The notes beneath the pieces are model-generated. The model was not told the origin of the DNA and made no database searches. It saw nothing but the letters and a program-made list of their open reading frames with translations. From Thiothrix sp. (lineage in GTDB: Bacteria > Pseudomonadota > Gammaproteobacteria > Thiotrichales > Thiotrichaceae), in NCBI GenBank assembly GCA_011375245.1, contig DRMA01000041.1, forward strand, positions 1 through 5,200: 5,200 nt of DNA, given 5' to 3'. Below are positions 1 through 5,200 of the stretch, piece by piece. The first letter of the stretch is position 1. Each line of letters opens with the position of its first letter. The translations under genes were made by a program, and so were the position numbers.

Positions 1-65
1 CATGAAGATTTTATTAGCATTTTCTAATGTATTAGATCTTTATGAATTGCTATAATATTGCACTG
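1..65. other. Edge region downstream of the helicase-like gene
   Basis: Sixty-five AT-rich bases lie between the window edge and the stop codon of the helicase-like gene. There is no strong hairpin followed by a T-run on the minus strand, so no terminator can be called. On the plus strand two frames are open from the edge. One stops at 25-27 and the other at 53-55; the latter would end in Glu-Leu-Leu. Either could be the last residues of a convergent plus-strand gene, but stretches this short occur by chance. A minus-strand ATG also falls exactly on bases 3-1 and could start another gene, but nothing supports it. Confidence 0.2.
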
Positions 66-1622
66 TTAGTCAACTTGTTTGCTAGAAGATTCTGGTGATG
101 GCGTTGTTTTTTCTTTTAGTGATAATGAGCGTTTTTTGCGTTCTTTATAACGTATCACAACATTGCGTTTTTTGGGTTGGCGCTCGTTAAGTTCCTCTTG
201 CATGGTTGGGTTTGAAAAATTCTTGCAGCGATAACTGTTATTTGTATTATGTTGTGATTTGCTCCTATAATTTTGCGTTTGTCCCTGTTGTGACTGGTTG
301 CTATTACCATTATTACTATTGCCACCACGTTTGCGGTGAATGCCGCCACTAAGACGGCCATACTGACCTTTGTGTGATTTTTGTTTGCTATTATTATTTT
401 TTCGTGAGTTGGCGAGTGAACGTGCTCCTTTACGTTTAGTCTTGGGTTGTTGTTTTTTCCCATTTGCTTTTTGTTTGTTTGGACTTAATGATAGTAAGGG
501 GGTTGAAGTATAGGTATTGAGTGGTTCTAGACCAATTAAAGTATTTTGTTCTAATGATTCACCTGATTCTGTTTCAATTTTCTTAAGTGTCATGCGATCA
601 TGTGGACCTACGATGAGAGCTGAGGGTTTTTCTAGCTCTTCCCAGCCTTTATTCATAATTCTATTTTGAAAGCTTGCCGTTTGTTTAGGCAGTTCAAAAT
701 GAATAATGTTTTTATAACTAGGGGTGCTTACATTGATATTTGTTTGGTCACTAATGACAATAATTGGTTGCTGTTCTGCTACAACGGGTTCATCCGATTG
801 CTGTGCACGTACTGCAGGGTGACCATGATTAATCAGATTTTCAACCAACGTGTCAGCAGAGCGGTTAGATGAGGTATAAATCAATGTTGCCTGATCTCCT
901 AGTTCATCAAGCATTTGATCCATTAATGCAATTTTATGGGTATGGTCATCTGCAATATAAACTTCCTGTGGAATACTAACAAGTGGGTGTTTTTCTTCAG
1001 CAACCTCAATATTGATAGCATCAGGTAATAGTTCTTTAAGGCTGGCTTCTGATTCATCATCTTTTTGGACAAAGGTAATATACTGACATTTATCAGAAGC
1101 TTGTTTTAAAATAGTGGAACACAGCGATTGTAGGCCGTGATGATGAATGGTTGTGTAATCATCAATAATAAGCATTTCAAGGTCGGAAAAATTAGCTTTA
1201 TTGTTTTCAACAAGATCATTAAGCCGTCCAGGGGTTGCAATCAATACATCAAGAGGGCGTTTGAGTAAACGCATTTGATGCTGATAAGGTCTTCCGCCAC
1301 TAATAAAGCCTACACGCACCGTGTAGTTTTTAAAGATGCGTTTAAGTGTATAGTTTATGTGGTTTACCCGTTCACGACGCGAGGTCAGTATTAGGATGCG
1401 ACTGCCTTGATGCTCTTCAATTGGATTATCAATTAAATAGCTTGCCATAGGGATGAGAAAAGCGCCTGTTTTGCCAGAAGCAGTTTGGCTACCGACAATG
1501 AGGTTTTTCCGCTCAGTAATGAGCGGAATAATTTGCTTCTGCAACAGCGTTGGATTCTCATAACCTGCGCCATTAAGCGAAGCTTTGAGGTCTTGGTTTA
1601 ATTCGAATTCTGAAAAAGACAA
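66..1622 (-). CDS. Degenerate DEAD-box RNA helicase-like protein (probable pseudo-helicase)
   Basis: The family unwinds or remodels RNA using ATP through two RecA-like domains; this member probably does not hydrolyse ATP normally. Numbered from the TTG start (518 residues): Q-motif region 3-28 (PTLLQ), motif I SQTASGKT 45-52 with K51 and T52 kept, motif Ia changed to SRRERV 81-86, GG 109-110 intact, motif Ib TPGR 130-133 intact, DEAD replaced by DDYT 154-157, SAT by VQK 185-187. In domain 2, motif IV is recognisable (ATLIYT 245-250), the Q-x-x-R segment is missing, motif V reads SDQTNINVS 291-299 and motif VI NRIMNKGW 320-327. Residues 382-518 form a Lys/Arg/Asn/Gln/Ser-rich tail likely to bind RNA (inference). 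TTG at 1622-1620 is preferred over the upstream GTG (1649-1647): GGGAG lies 6 bases before it, and the protein then begins MSFSEF, like ordinary members of the family. The frame is intact and the hydrophobic scaffold is conserved, arguing against simple decay. An RhlE-like origin is possible, but the subfamily is uncertain. Confidence 0.85.
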   Translation of the reverse strand: MSFSEFELNQDLKASLNGAGYENPTLLQKQIIPLITERKNLIVGSQTASGKTGAFLIPMASYLIDNPIEEHQGSRILILTSRRERVNHINYTLKRIFKNYTVRVGFISGGRPYQHQMRLLKRPLDVLIATPGRLNDLVENNKANFSDLEMLIIDDYTTIHHHGLQSLCSTILKQASDKCQYITFVQKDDESEASLKELLPDAINIEVAEEKHPLVSIPQEVYIADDHTHKIALMDQMLDELGDQATLIYTSSNRSADTLVENLINHGHPAVRAQQSDEPVVAEQQPIIVISDQTNINVSTPSYKNIIHFELPKQTASFQNRIMNKGWEELEKPSALIVGPHDRMTLKKIETESGESLEQNTLIGLEPLNTYTSTPLLSLSPNKQKANGKKQQPKTKRKGARSLANSRKNNNSKQKSHKGQYGRLSGGIHRKRGGNSNNGNSNQSQQGQTQNYRSKSQHNTNNSYRCKNFSNPTMQEELNERQPKKRNVVIRYKERKKRSLSLKEKTTPSPESSSKQVD

Positions 1623-1652
1623 GTATATCTCCCATGTGTATTTAAACACGGG
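1623..1652 (-). promoter_or_regulatory. Ribosome binding site and possible SD-masking hairpin of the helicase-like gene
   Basis: On the minus strand GGGAG (1633-1629) sits 6 bases before the TTG codon at 1622, which decides the start; the upstream GTG has no purine-rich site before it. The same stretch can fold: CCC (1652-1650) with GGG (1633-1631) and GTGT (1649-1646) with ACAC (1639-1636), leaving a 6-base loop TTAAAT and a 2-base bulge. This would pair three bases of the Shine-Dalgarno. The site itself is well supported. The hairpin is short, and its regulatory role is speculation. Confidence 0.6.
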
Positions 1653-1687
1653 TTGAAAGAATTGGTTATTAATCTCTGGATATCATT

Positions 1688-1716
1688 AATATACCAGCAG
1701 CGATAGTTAATGTGCC
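1688..1716 (-). promoter_or_regulatory. Candidate extended -10 promoter for the helicase-like gene
   Basis: The minus strand reads TGGTATATT at 1696-1688, an extended -10 (TGn plus TATATT, five of six matches to TATAAT). The -35 position, 17 bases upstream (1716-1711), is poor, sharing only its last three bases with TTGACA, which is tolerated in extended -10 promoters. Transcription would begin near 1681 and give a leader of about 60 bases. In AT-rich DNA such matches are common, so this is a candidate only. Confidence 0.35.
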
Positions 1717-1720
1717 CGAT

Positions 1721-1735
1721 ATTCACTTATTCACT
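1721..1735. repeat. Short tandem repeat ATTCACT, two copies
   Basis: ATTCACT occurs at 1721-1727 and again at 1729-1735, one base apart, giving an 8-base period (under one helical turn). It lies just upstream of the extended -10 promoter candidate on the minus strand, where an activator could bind. Two 7-base copies in AT-rich DNA may be chance. Confidence 0.4.
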
Positions 1736-1787
1736 ATAGGTAGTATTATAATTATTAGCAGCTAAGCATGCATAACTTAAGATGCAA

Positions 1788-1816
1788 AAAATAGTCTATA
1801 ACGGGGAGTTAGTCAA
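1788..1816 (-). promoter_or_regulatory. Candidate sigma-70 promoter for the helicase-like gene (alternative)
   Basis: On the minus strand TTGACT (1816-1811, five of six matches to the -35 consensus) is separated by exactly 17 bases from TATTTT (1793-1788, four of six matches to the -10). A start near 1780 would give a leader of about 160 bases. The spacing is ideal but the -10 is weak. It competes with the extended -10 candidate nearer the gene, and both could be used. Confidence 0.3.
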
Positions 1817-1853
1817 GCTGTAGATGTAAAATATAGCAATAAAGCGTCATTGT

Positions 1854-1889
1854 CTAGGAGTTTTGTGGTGTGCTTCTAGCTATTTTTTT
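1854..1889 (+). terminator. Terminator-like hairpin with T-run, plus orientation
   Basis: CTAGGAG (1854-1860) pairs with CTTCTAG (1873-1879), seven pairs including one G-U, around a 12-base loop. Seven T follow at 1883-1889 after three intervening bases. This is the form of a rho-independent terminator for plus-strand transcription. No plus-strand gene is visible upstream, so it may end an antisense or small RNA, or be chance. The stem is modest and the loop large. Confidence 0.35.
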
Positions 1890-1893
1890 GAGT

Positions 1894-1927
1894 GAAAGCT
1901 TGTACTTAACAGGCTTTCTTGTTATTT
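1894..1927 (+). terminator. Ten-pair hairpin downstream of ilvD
   Basis: GAAAGCTTGT (1894-1903) pairs with ACAGGCTTTC (1909-1918) around a 5-base loop, giving ten pairs with one U-G wobble when read on the plus strand. It is followed on that strand by the T-rich TTGTTATTT. Read on the minus strand the wobble becomes an A-C mismatch and the next bases are ACTCAAAAAAA, with no T-run. It starts 48 bases beyond the ilvD stop codon, so it may still slow or stabilise the 3' end of the ilvD message, but as an intrinsic terminator it fits the plus strand better. Confidence 0.4.
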
Positions 1928-1966
1928 ACTACTTTATGTGACGTTTCATTGACTATTTTATACGGT

Positions 1967-3817
1967 TTATTTTAATTGCAGCACATCACGTACAGCTCCT
2001 CGTGAGGCAGAGGTTGTCATTGCAGCATAGGCTTTTAGTGCACTAGAAATATGGCGGGTGCGTTGTTCCTCAGGCTGCCAAGCTTTTTTCCCCTTATTGT
2101 TCATTGCAGTGCGACGTTGCTGCATTTCATCATCCGATAATTGTAAGACAATAGAACGGTTTGGAATATCAATCGCAATTATATCGCCTTCATTGATTAG
2201 TGCAATATCACCGCCTTCAGCAGCCTCAGGTGAAATATGACCAATGGATAAGCCTGATGTGCCACCTGAGAAGCGTCCATCCGTAATGAGAGCACACGCT
2301 TTGCCTAGTCCTTTCGATTTTAAGTAGCTGGTTGGGTAAAGCATTTCTTGCATTCCAGGACCGCCCTTGGGGCCTTCATAGCGAATGACTACTACATCAC
2401 CAACATTGATATTGTCATTAAGAATAGCAGCAACGGCGCTATCTTGTGATTCAAAAATACGTGCTGGTCCACGAAAGAGCAGATTATCATCATCGACACC
2501 TGCTGTTTTCACAATACAGCCATCCTGAGCAATATTGCCATAGAGCACTGCTAAGCCACCATCTTTTGAATAGGCGTGCTCAATGCTACGAATGCAACCT
2601 GTTTTTCGGTCAATATCCAGACTTGGCCAGCTTTTTTCTTGGCTAAAGGCTTCAGTCGTGCGTACATTGCCTGGTCCTGCTTTGTAAAAGGTGTGGGTTT
2701 GTTCTATATCAGAAGTCGTAATATCCCATTGTGCCAAAGCGGCTGCTAAGCTATCACTATGCACTGTTTTACAGTCGGTATGAAGTAGATCGCCACGACT
2801 TAACTCTGCTAATAATGCCATAACCCCTCCTGCACGATGTACATCTTCCATATGATATTGTTGGCTGGCAGGTGCAACTTTACTCAAATTAGGAATGATA
2901 CGCGAAAGGCGATCAATATCGTCTATCGTGAAATCTATTTCACCTTCTTGTGCAGCAGCAAGTAAGTGTAAAACAGTATTGGTAGAACCTCCCATTGATA
3001 TATCAAGGCAGATAGCATTTTCAAACGCTTGTTTATTTGCAATAGAACGGGGTAATACAGATGGATCATCCTGCTCATAATACTGTTTGGTGATGCTAAC
3101 AATGGTTCTTGCCGCTTCTAAAAATAGCTCTTTGCGATAGGCATGAGTTGCTAATAATGAGCCATTCCCTGGTAAGGCTAAGCCAAGTGCTTCTGTGAGA
3201 CAGTTCATTGAGTTAGCAGTAAACATGCCTGAACAGGAACCACAAGTTGGGCAGGCTGAACGTTCCATTTCCAATACATCATTATCACTGATCTTTATAT
3301 CGGCAGCAGAAACCATCGCATCAACCAGATCAAGATGAATTTCTTGACCTTGGATAATACTTTTTCCTGATTCCATTGGACCACCTGAGATAAAAATAGT
3401 CGGTATATTGAGTCGTAAGGCGGCATTTAACATGCCTGGGGTGATTTTATCGCAGTTAGAAATACAAATAAGCGCATCAGCACAATGTGCATTGACCATA
3501 TATTCTACTGAATCAGAAATAATTTCGCGAGAAGGTAAGCTGTATAGCATACCGTCATGCCCCATTGCAATACCATCATCAACAGCAATGGTATTAAATT
3601 CTTTGGCAACAGCCCCTGATTTTTCGATTTCGCGTGCCACCATTTGTCCAAGGTCTTTTAGGTGTACATGACCAGGTACAAATTGAGTGAATGAATTAGC
3701 AATAGCGATAATCGGTTTGTCAAAGTCATCGTCTTGCATTCCTGTTGCTCGCCATAATGAGCGAGCGCCCGCCATATTACGTCCGTGTGTACTCGTTCGT
3801 GAGCGATAATGAGGCAT
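1967..3817 (-). CDS. ilvD: Dihydroxy-acid dehydratase
   Basis: A cytosolic iron-sulfur enzyme of branched-chain amino acid synthesis. It dehydrates 2,3-dihydroxy-isovalerate and 2,3-dihydroxy-3-methylvalerate to the 2-keto acids that become valine (and leucine, pantothenate) and isoleucine. The protein has 616 residues, the same length as E. coli IlvD as I recall it, and resembles it from end to end. Visible signatures: NCDKITPGM at 121-129 with cluster ligand C122 and metal/carbamyl-lysine residues D123 and K124; D81 in VDDGIAMGHDG; CPTCGSCSGMF 189-199 with ligand C195; metal ligand E491 in GMQEMLYP; ITDGRFSGGT 511-520 with catalytic S517. At the position where [2Fe-2S] plant and mycobacterial enzymes have a third cysteine, this protein has FVPGHVHL (46-53) without one, as in the oxygen-sensitive E. 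coli type. ATG is preceded by AGGA seven bases upstream. It lies 44 bp after aceF and is probably cotranscribed. No attenuator or leader peptide is seen. Stop is TAA. Confidence 0.98.
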   Translation of the reverse strand: MPHYRSRTSTHGRNMAGARSLWRATGMQDDDFDKPIIAIANSFTQFVPGHVHLKDLGQMVAREIEKSGAVAKEFNTIAVDDGIAMGHDGMLYSLPSREIISDSVEYMVNAHCADALICISNCDKITPGMLNAALRLNIPTIFISGGPMESGKSIIQGQEIHLDLVDAMVSAADIKISDNDVLEMERSACPTCGSCSGMFTANSMNCLTEALGLALPGNGSLLATHAYRKELFLEAARTIVSITKQYYEQDDPSVLPRSIANKQAFENAICLDISMGGSTNTVLHLLAAAQEGEIDFTIDDIDRLSRIIPNLSKVAPASQQYHMEDVHRAGGVMALLAELSRGDLLHTDCKTVHSDSLAAALAQWDITTSDIEQTHTFYKAGPGNVRTTEAFSQEKSWPSLDIDRKTGCIRSIEHAYSKDGGLAVLYGNIAQDGCIVKTAGVDDDNLLFRGPARIFESQDSAVAAILNDNINVGDVVVIRYEGPKGGPGMQEMLYPTSYLKSKGLGKACALITDGRFSGGTSGLSIGHISPEAAEGGDIALINEGDIIAIDIPNRSIVLQLSDDEMQQRRTAMNNKGKKAWQPEEQRTRHISSALKAYAAMTTSASRGAVRDVLQLK

Positions 3818-3861
3818 GGTGTATTCCTAAATAGTTTTCTATTTTAAAGGGTAAAATTTTG
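3818..3861 (-). promoter_or_regulatory. aceF-ilvD intergenic spacer with ilvD ribosome binding site
   Basis: This 44-base spacer separates the aceF stop from the ilvD ATG. AGGA (3828-3825 on the minus strand) lies seven bases before the ATG. The only inverted repeat is ATTTTA/TAAAAT around a few bases, made of A-T pairs alone and without a T-run, so I do not call a terminator. No convincing promoter fits. The simplest reading is that ilvD is translated from the aceF message. Confidence 0.6.
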
Positions 3862-5172
3862 TTAGAGAAGTAGTCGTCTAATATCTGCTAATGTTTTACT
3901 AAGATAAGTGGTAAAGCGCGCACCTGCTGCGCCATCAATAACGCGATGGTCATACGATAACGAAAGAGGTAACATCAGGCGTGGTACAAACTCACTGCCA
4001 TTCCATTCAGGCTGCATTTTCGAGCGTGATACGCCCAATATAGCCACTTCAGGTGCATTGATAATAGGTGTGAACTTTGTACCTCCAATACCACCAAGGC
4101 TTGATATGCTCATGCAGCCACCTTGCATATCAGATGGGCTAAGCTTTTTATTACGCGCCTTCACTGCCATATCACGTATTTCTTGCGAAATGGTTACGAC
4201 ATTTTTTTGATCAACATCACGTATAACGGGAACAACTAAGCCATCAGGTGTATCAACAGCAACACCAATATGGTAATAATTTTTCTGAATTAAGGTTTCA
4301 CCATTGGGTGACAGTGAACTATTAAAGCGTGGATAAGCTTTGAGGCCTGCAACGATGGCTTTCATAATAAAGGCAAGCGGGGTAATTTTAACGCCTTGTT
4401 CTTTCAGCTCTATGCCCATTTGCTTACGAAAGGCTTCCATTTCAGTAATGTCCGCTTCATCATACTGTGTTACATGCGGAATGCTGACCCAGTTTCGATG
4501 TAGGAACTTACCTGTTAGCTTATTGATTTTGCTTAATCTAATGGTTTCTACATCACCCCATCGACTAAAGTCTATTTCAGGCATGGGTTCAACACCAAGG
4601 CTTGAATTAGAGCTTGCTGTGTTATCACTATTATTTAATGCTTGTTTTACAAAATCTTGGACATCTGTTTTGATAATGCGGTTTTTACGTCCACTGCCTT
4701 GTACTTTGTTTAGATCAACACCTAGTTCGCGAGCAAAGCGCCGTATGGCAGGGCTGGCATGAGCGTTAATAAAAGTTGTTTCGTCAATATTAGCAGTAGG
4801 AGAGGATTTGGCAACAATAGGTTGTGTAGAGACAACGGAGGAGGGAGCTACGATAGCTTCTGGCATTTTACTGAGCTTGGATTTTTCCGTTGATTTACTG
4901 TCCTTTTTAGCAGCAGTGAGGTGTTTCTTCGCTTCGTCCAACTCTATTTCAACAATAGCCGATCCTTCCTTAACGTTGTCACCAATAGCCACTTTTATGC
5001 CAGTAACAGTGCCGCTGTCACTAGATGGAATTTCCATTGAAGCTTTATCGGATTCAACGGTAATTAATGAGTCTTCCACATTGATTTGATCCCCGACAGC
5101 AACGAGTATTTCAATAACTTCAACTTCATCAAAGTCGCCAATATTAGGAATATCAATATTTTTTGTGCTCAT
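3862..5172 (-). CDS. aceF: Pyruvate dehydrogenase E2, dihydrolipoamide acetyltransferase
   Basis: The core subunit of the cytosolic pyruvate dehydrogenase complex. Its swinging lipoyl arm takes the acetyl group made by E1 (AceE) and passes it to CoA; E3 (Lpd) reoxidises the lipoamide. Domains in order: one lipoyl domain, about 1-79, with the lipoylated lysine K43 in ESDKASME; a Ser/Ala/Lys-rich flexible linker, about 80-135; the peripheral-subunit-binding domain, about 137-173 (SPAIRRFARELG, then GRKNRIIKTDV); a second short linker; the acyltransferase domain, about 200-436, with SYDHRVIDGAAGARF carrying catalytic H409 and D413, and the conserved DIRRLLL end. At 436 residues it is much shorter than E. 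coli AceF (about 630), which has three lipoyl domains. The catalytic domain resembles AceF more than the oxoglutarate or branched-chain E2. ATG is preceded by AGGAG eight bases upstream. The upstream neighbour may be aceE, and ilvD follows. Confidence 0.95.
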   Translation of the reverse strand: MSTKNIDIPNIGDFDEVEVIEILVAVGDQINVEDSLITVESDKASMEIPSSDSGTVTGIKVAIGDNVKEGSAIVEIELDEAKKHLTAAKKDSKSTEKSKLSKMPEAIVAPSSVVSTQPIVAKSSPTANIDETTFINAHASPAIRRFARELGVDLNKVQGSGRKNRIIKTDVQDFVKQALNNSDNTASSNSSLGVEPMPEIDFSRWGDVETIRLSKINKLTGKFLHRNWVSIPHVTQYDEADITEMEAFRKQMGIELKEQGVKITPLAFIMKAIVAGLKAYPRFNSSLSPNGETLIQKNYYHIGVAVDTPDGLVVPVIRDVDQKNVVTISQEIRDMAVKARNKKLSPSDMQGGCMSISSLGGIGGTKFTPIINAPEVAILGVSRSKMQPEWNGSEFVPRLMLPLSLSYDHRVIDGAAGARFTTYLSKTLADIRRLLL

Positions 5173-5190
5173 ATTCTTTACTCCTGATGT
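5173..5190 (-). promoter_or_regulatory. aceF ribosome binding site
   Basis: AGGAG (5185-5181 on the minus strand) is eight bases before the aceF ATG, a strong site confirming this start. The spacer to a TAG stop codon in one frame (5193-5191) is only 18 bases, as expected inside an operon. Confidence 0.75.
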
Positions 5191-5200
5191 CTACGCGTAA
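5191..5200 (-). CDS. Possible extreme 3' end of an upstream gene (perhaps aceE), partial
   Basis: The last ten bases, read on the minus strand, contain TAC GCG TAG, that is Tyr-Ala-stop. A stop 18 bp before aceF fits the end of an upstream operon gene. In many gammaproteobacteria aceE, the E1 subunit of pyruvate dehydrogenase, stands immediately upstream of aceF. Two codons cannot identify a protein; the assignment rests on expected gene order only. Confidence 0.25.

Larger units (their letters stand above)
1623..1966. other. 344-bp intergenic region between ilvD and the helicase-like gene
   Basis: No reading frame here looks like a protein. The region is AT-rich and separates the end of ilvD from the next minus-strand gene. 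Its contents, listed separately, are two weak minus-strand promoter candidates, a short tandem repeat, the start-site hairpin and two plus-oriented terminator-like hairpins. The gap is much longer than the 44 bp between aceF and ilvD, which suggests that the helicase-like gene is its own transcription unit. I see no tRNA and no known riboswitch. Confidence 0.6.

Noticed and set aside
155..463. Minus-strand frame of 102 codons inside the helicase-like gene
   Set aside because: It overlaps the low-complexity tail in another frame. Its composition reflects the repetitive coding sequence and it shows no family resemblance.
66..1622. Helicase-like gene as a plain pseudogene
   Set aside because: There is no frameshift or internal stop over 518 codons, motifs V and VI align without gaps, and start signals are intact. 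Recent loss of constraint cannot be excluded, but it is not the simplest reading.
1623..1649. Nine-codon N-terminal extension of the helicase-like protein from GTG
   Set aside because: No ribosome binding site precedes the GTG, and the extra residues are not typical of the family. The TTG at 1622 has a strong site and gives the usual N-terminus.
1784..1830. Minus-strand terminator for ilvD formed by TAAC/GTTA before a run of six T
   Set aside because: The stem has only four pairs and the T-run begins seven bases beyond it, so it is too weak to call.
3408..3671. Plus-strand frame of 87 codons opposite ilvD
   Set aside because: A shadow of ilvD with no independent support. The same applies to the shorter antisense frames at 2058-2240, 2446-2646 and 2895-3080.
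1967..3817. Missing third cluster cysteine in IlvD as a defect
   Set aside because: E. coli-type IlvD also has no cysteine at that position, so this is normal for the subfamily.
4340..4762. Plus-strand frame of 140 codons opposite aceF
   Set aside because: It is antisense to a clearly conserved gene, has no recognisable domain, and mirrors the aceF codons.

Overview
The window looks like chromosomal DNA from an AT-rich gammaproteobacterium. Both metabolic proteins match my memory of the Escherichia coli enzymes over their whole length: IlvD has the same 616-residue length and the same catalytic signatures, and the E2 protein has an AceF-type catalytic domain. I cannot name a genus from the sequence alone. 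All three substantial genes lie on the minus strand, so transcription runs from the right edge to the left.

Right part (1967-5200): aceF, the dihydrolipoamide acetyltransferase (E2) of pyruvate dehydrogenase, is followed after 44 bp by ilvD, dihydroxy-acid dehydratase. The few bases before aceF may be the end of another gene, plausibly aceE. The two genes probably share a transcript. One makes acetyl-CoA from pyruvate. The other works in valine and isoleucine synthesis, which also draws on pyruvate.

Middle (1623-1966): a 344-bp gap with no convincing gene. On the minus strand it holds two alternative weak promoters for the next gene, a short tandem repeat and a possible start-site hairpin. 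Unexpectedly, it also holds two terminator-like hairpins that read better on the plus strand, where no gene is visible.

Left part (66-1622): the most unusual item, a DEAD-box RNA-helicase homologue. It keeps the two-domain scaffold in register, but nearly every catalytic motif is altered: DEAD is DDYT, SAT is VQK, and the motif V and VI arginines are mostly gone. A basic low-complexity tail of about 137 residues follows. The reading frame is open throughout, so it looks like a non-catalytic pseudo-helicase or RNA-binding protein rather than an obviously broken gene. Its likely start is a TTG codon with a good ribosome binding site, not the GTG further upstream.

I see no CRISPR array, tRNA, rRNA, insertion sequence or phage gene. 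The one candidate for something undescribed is the helicase-like protein together with its leader region.
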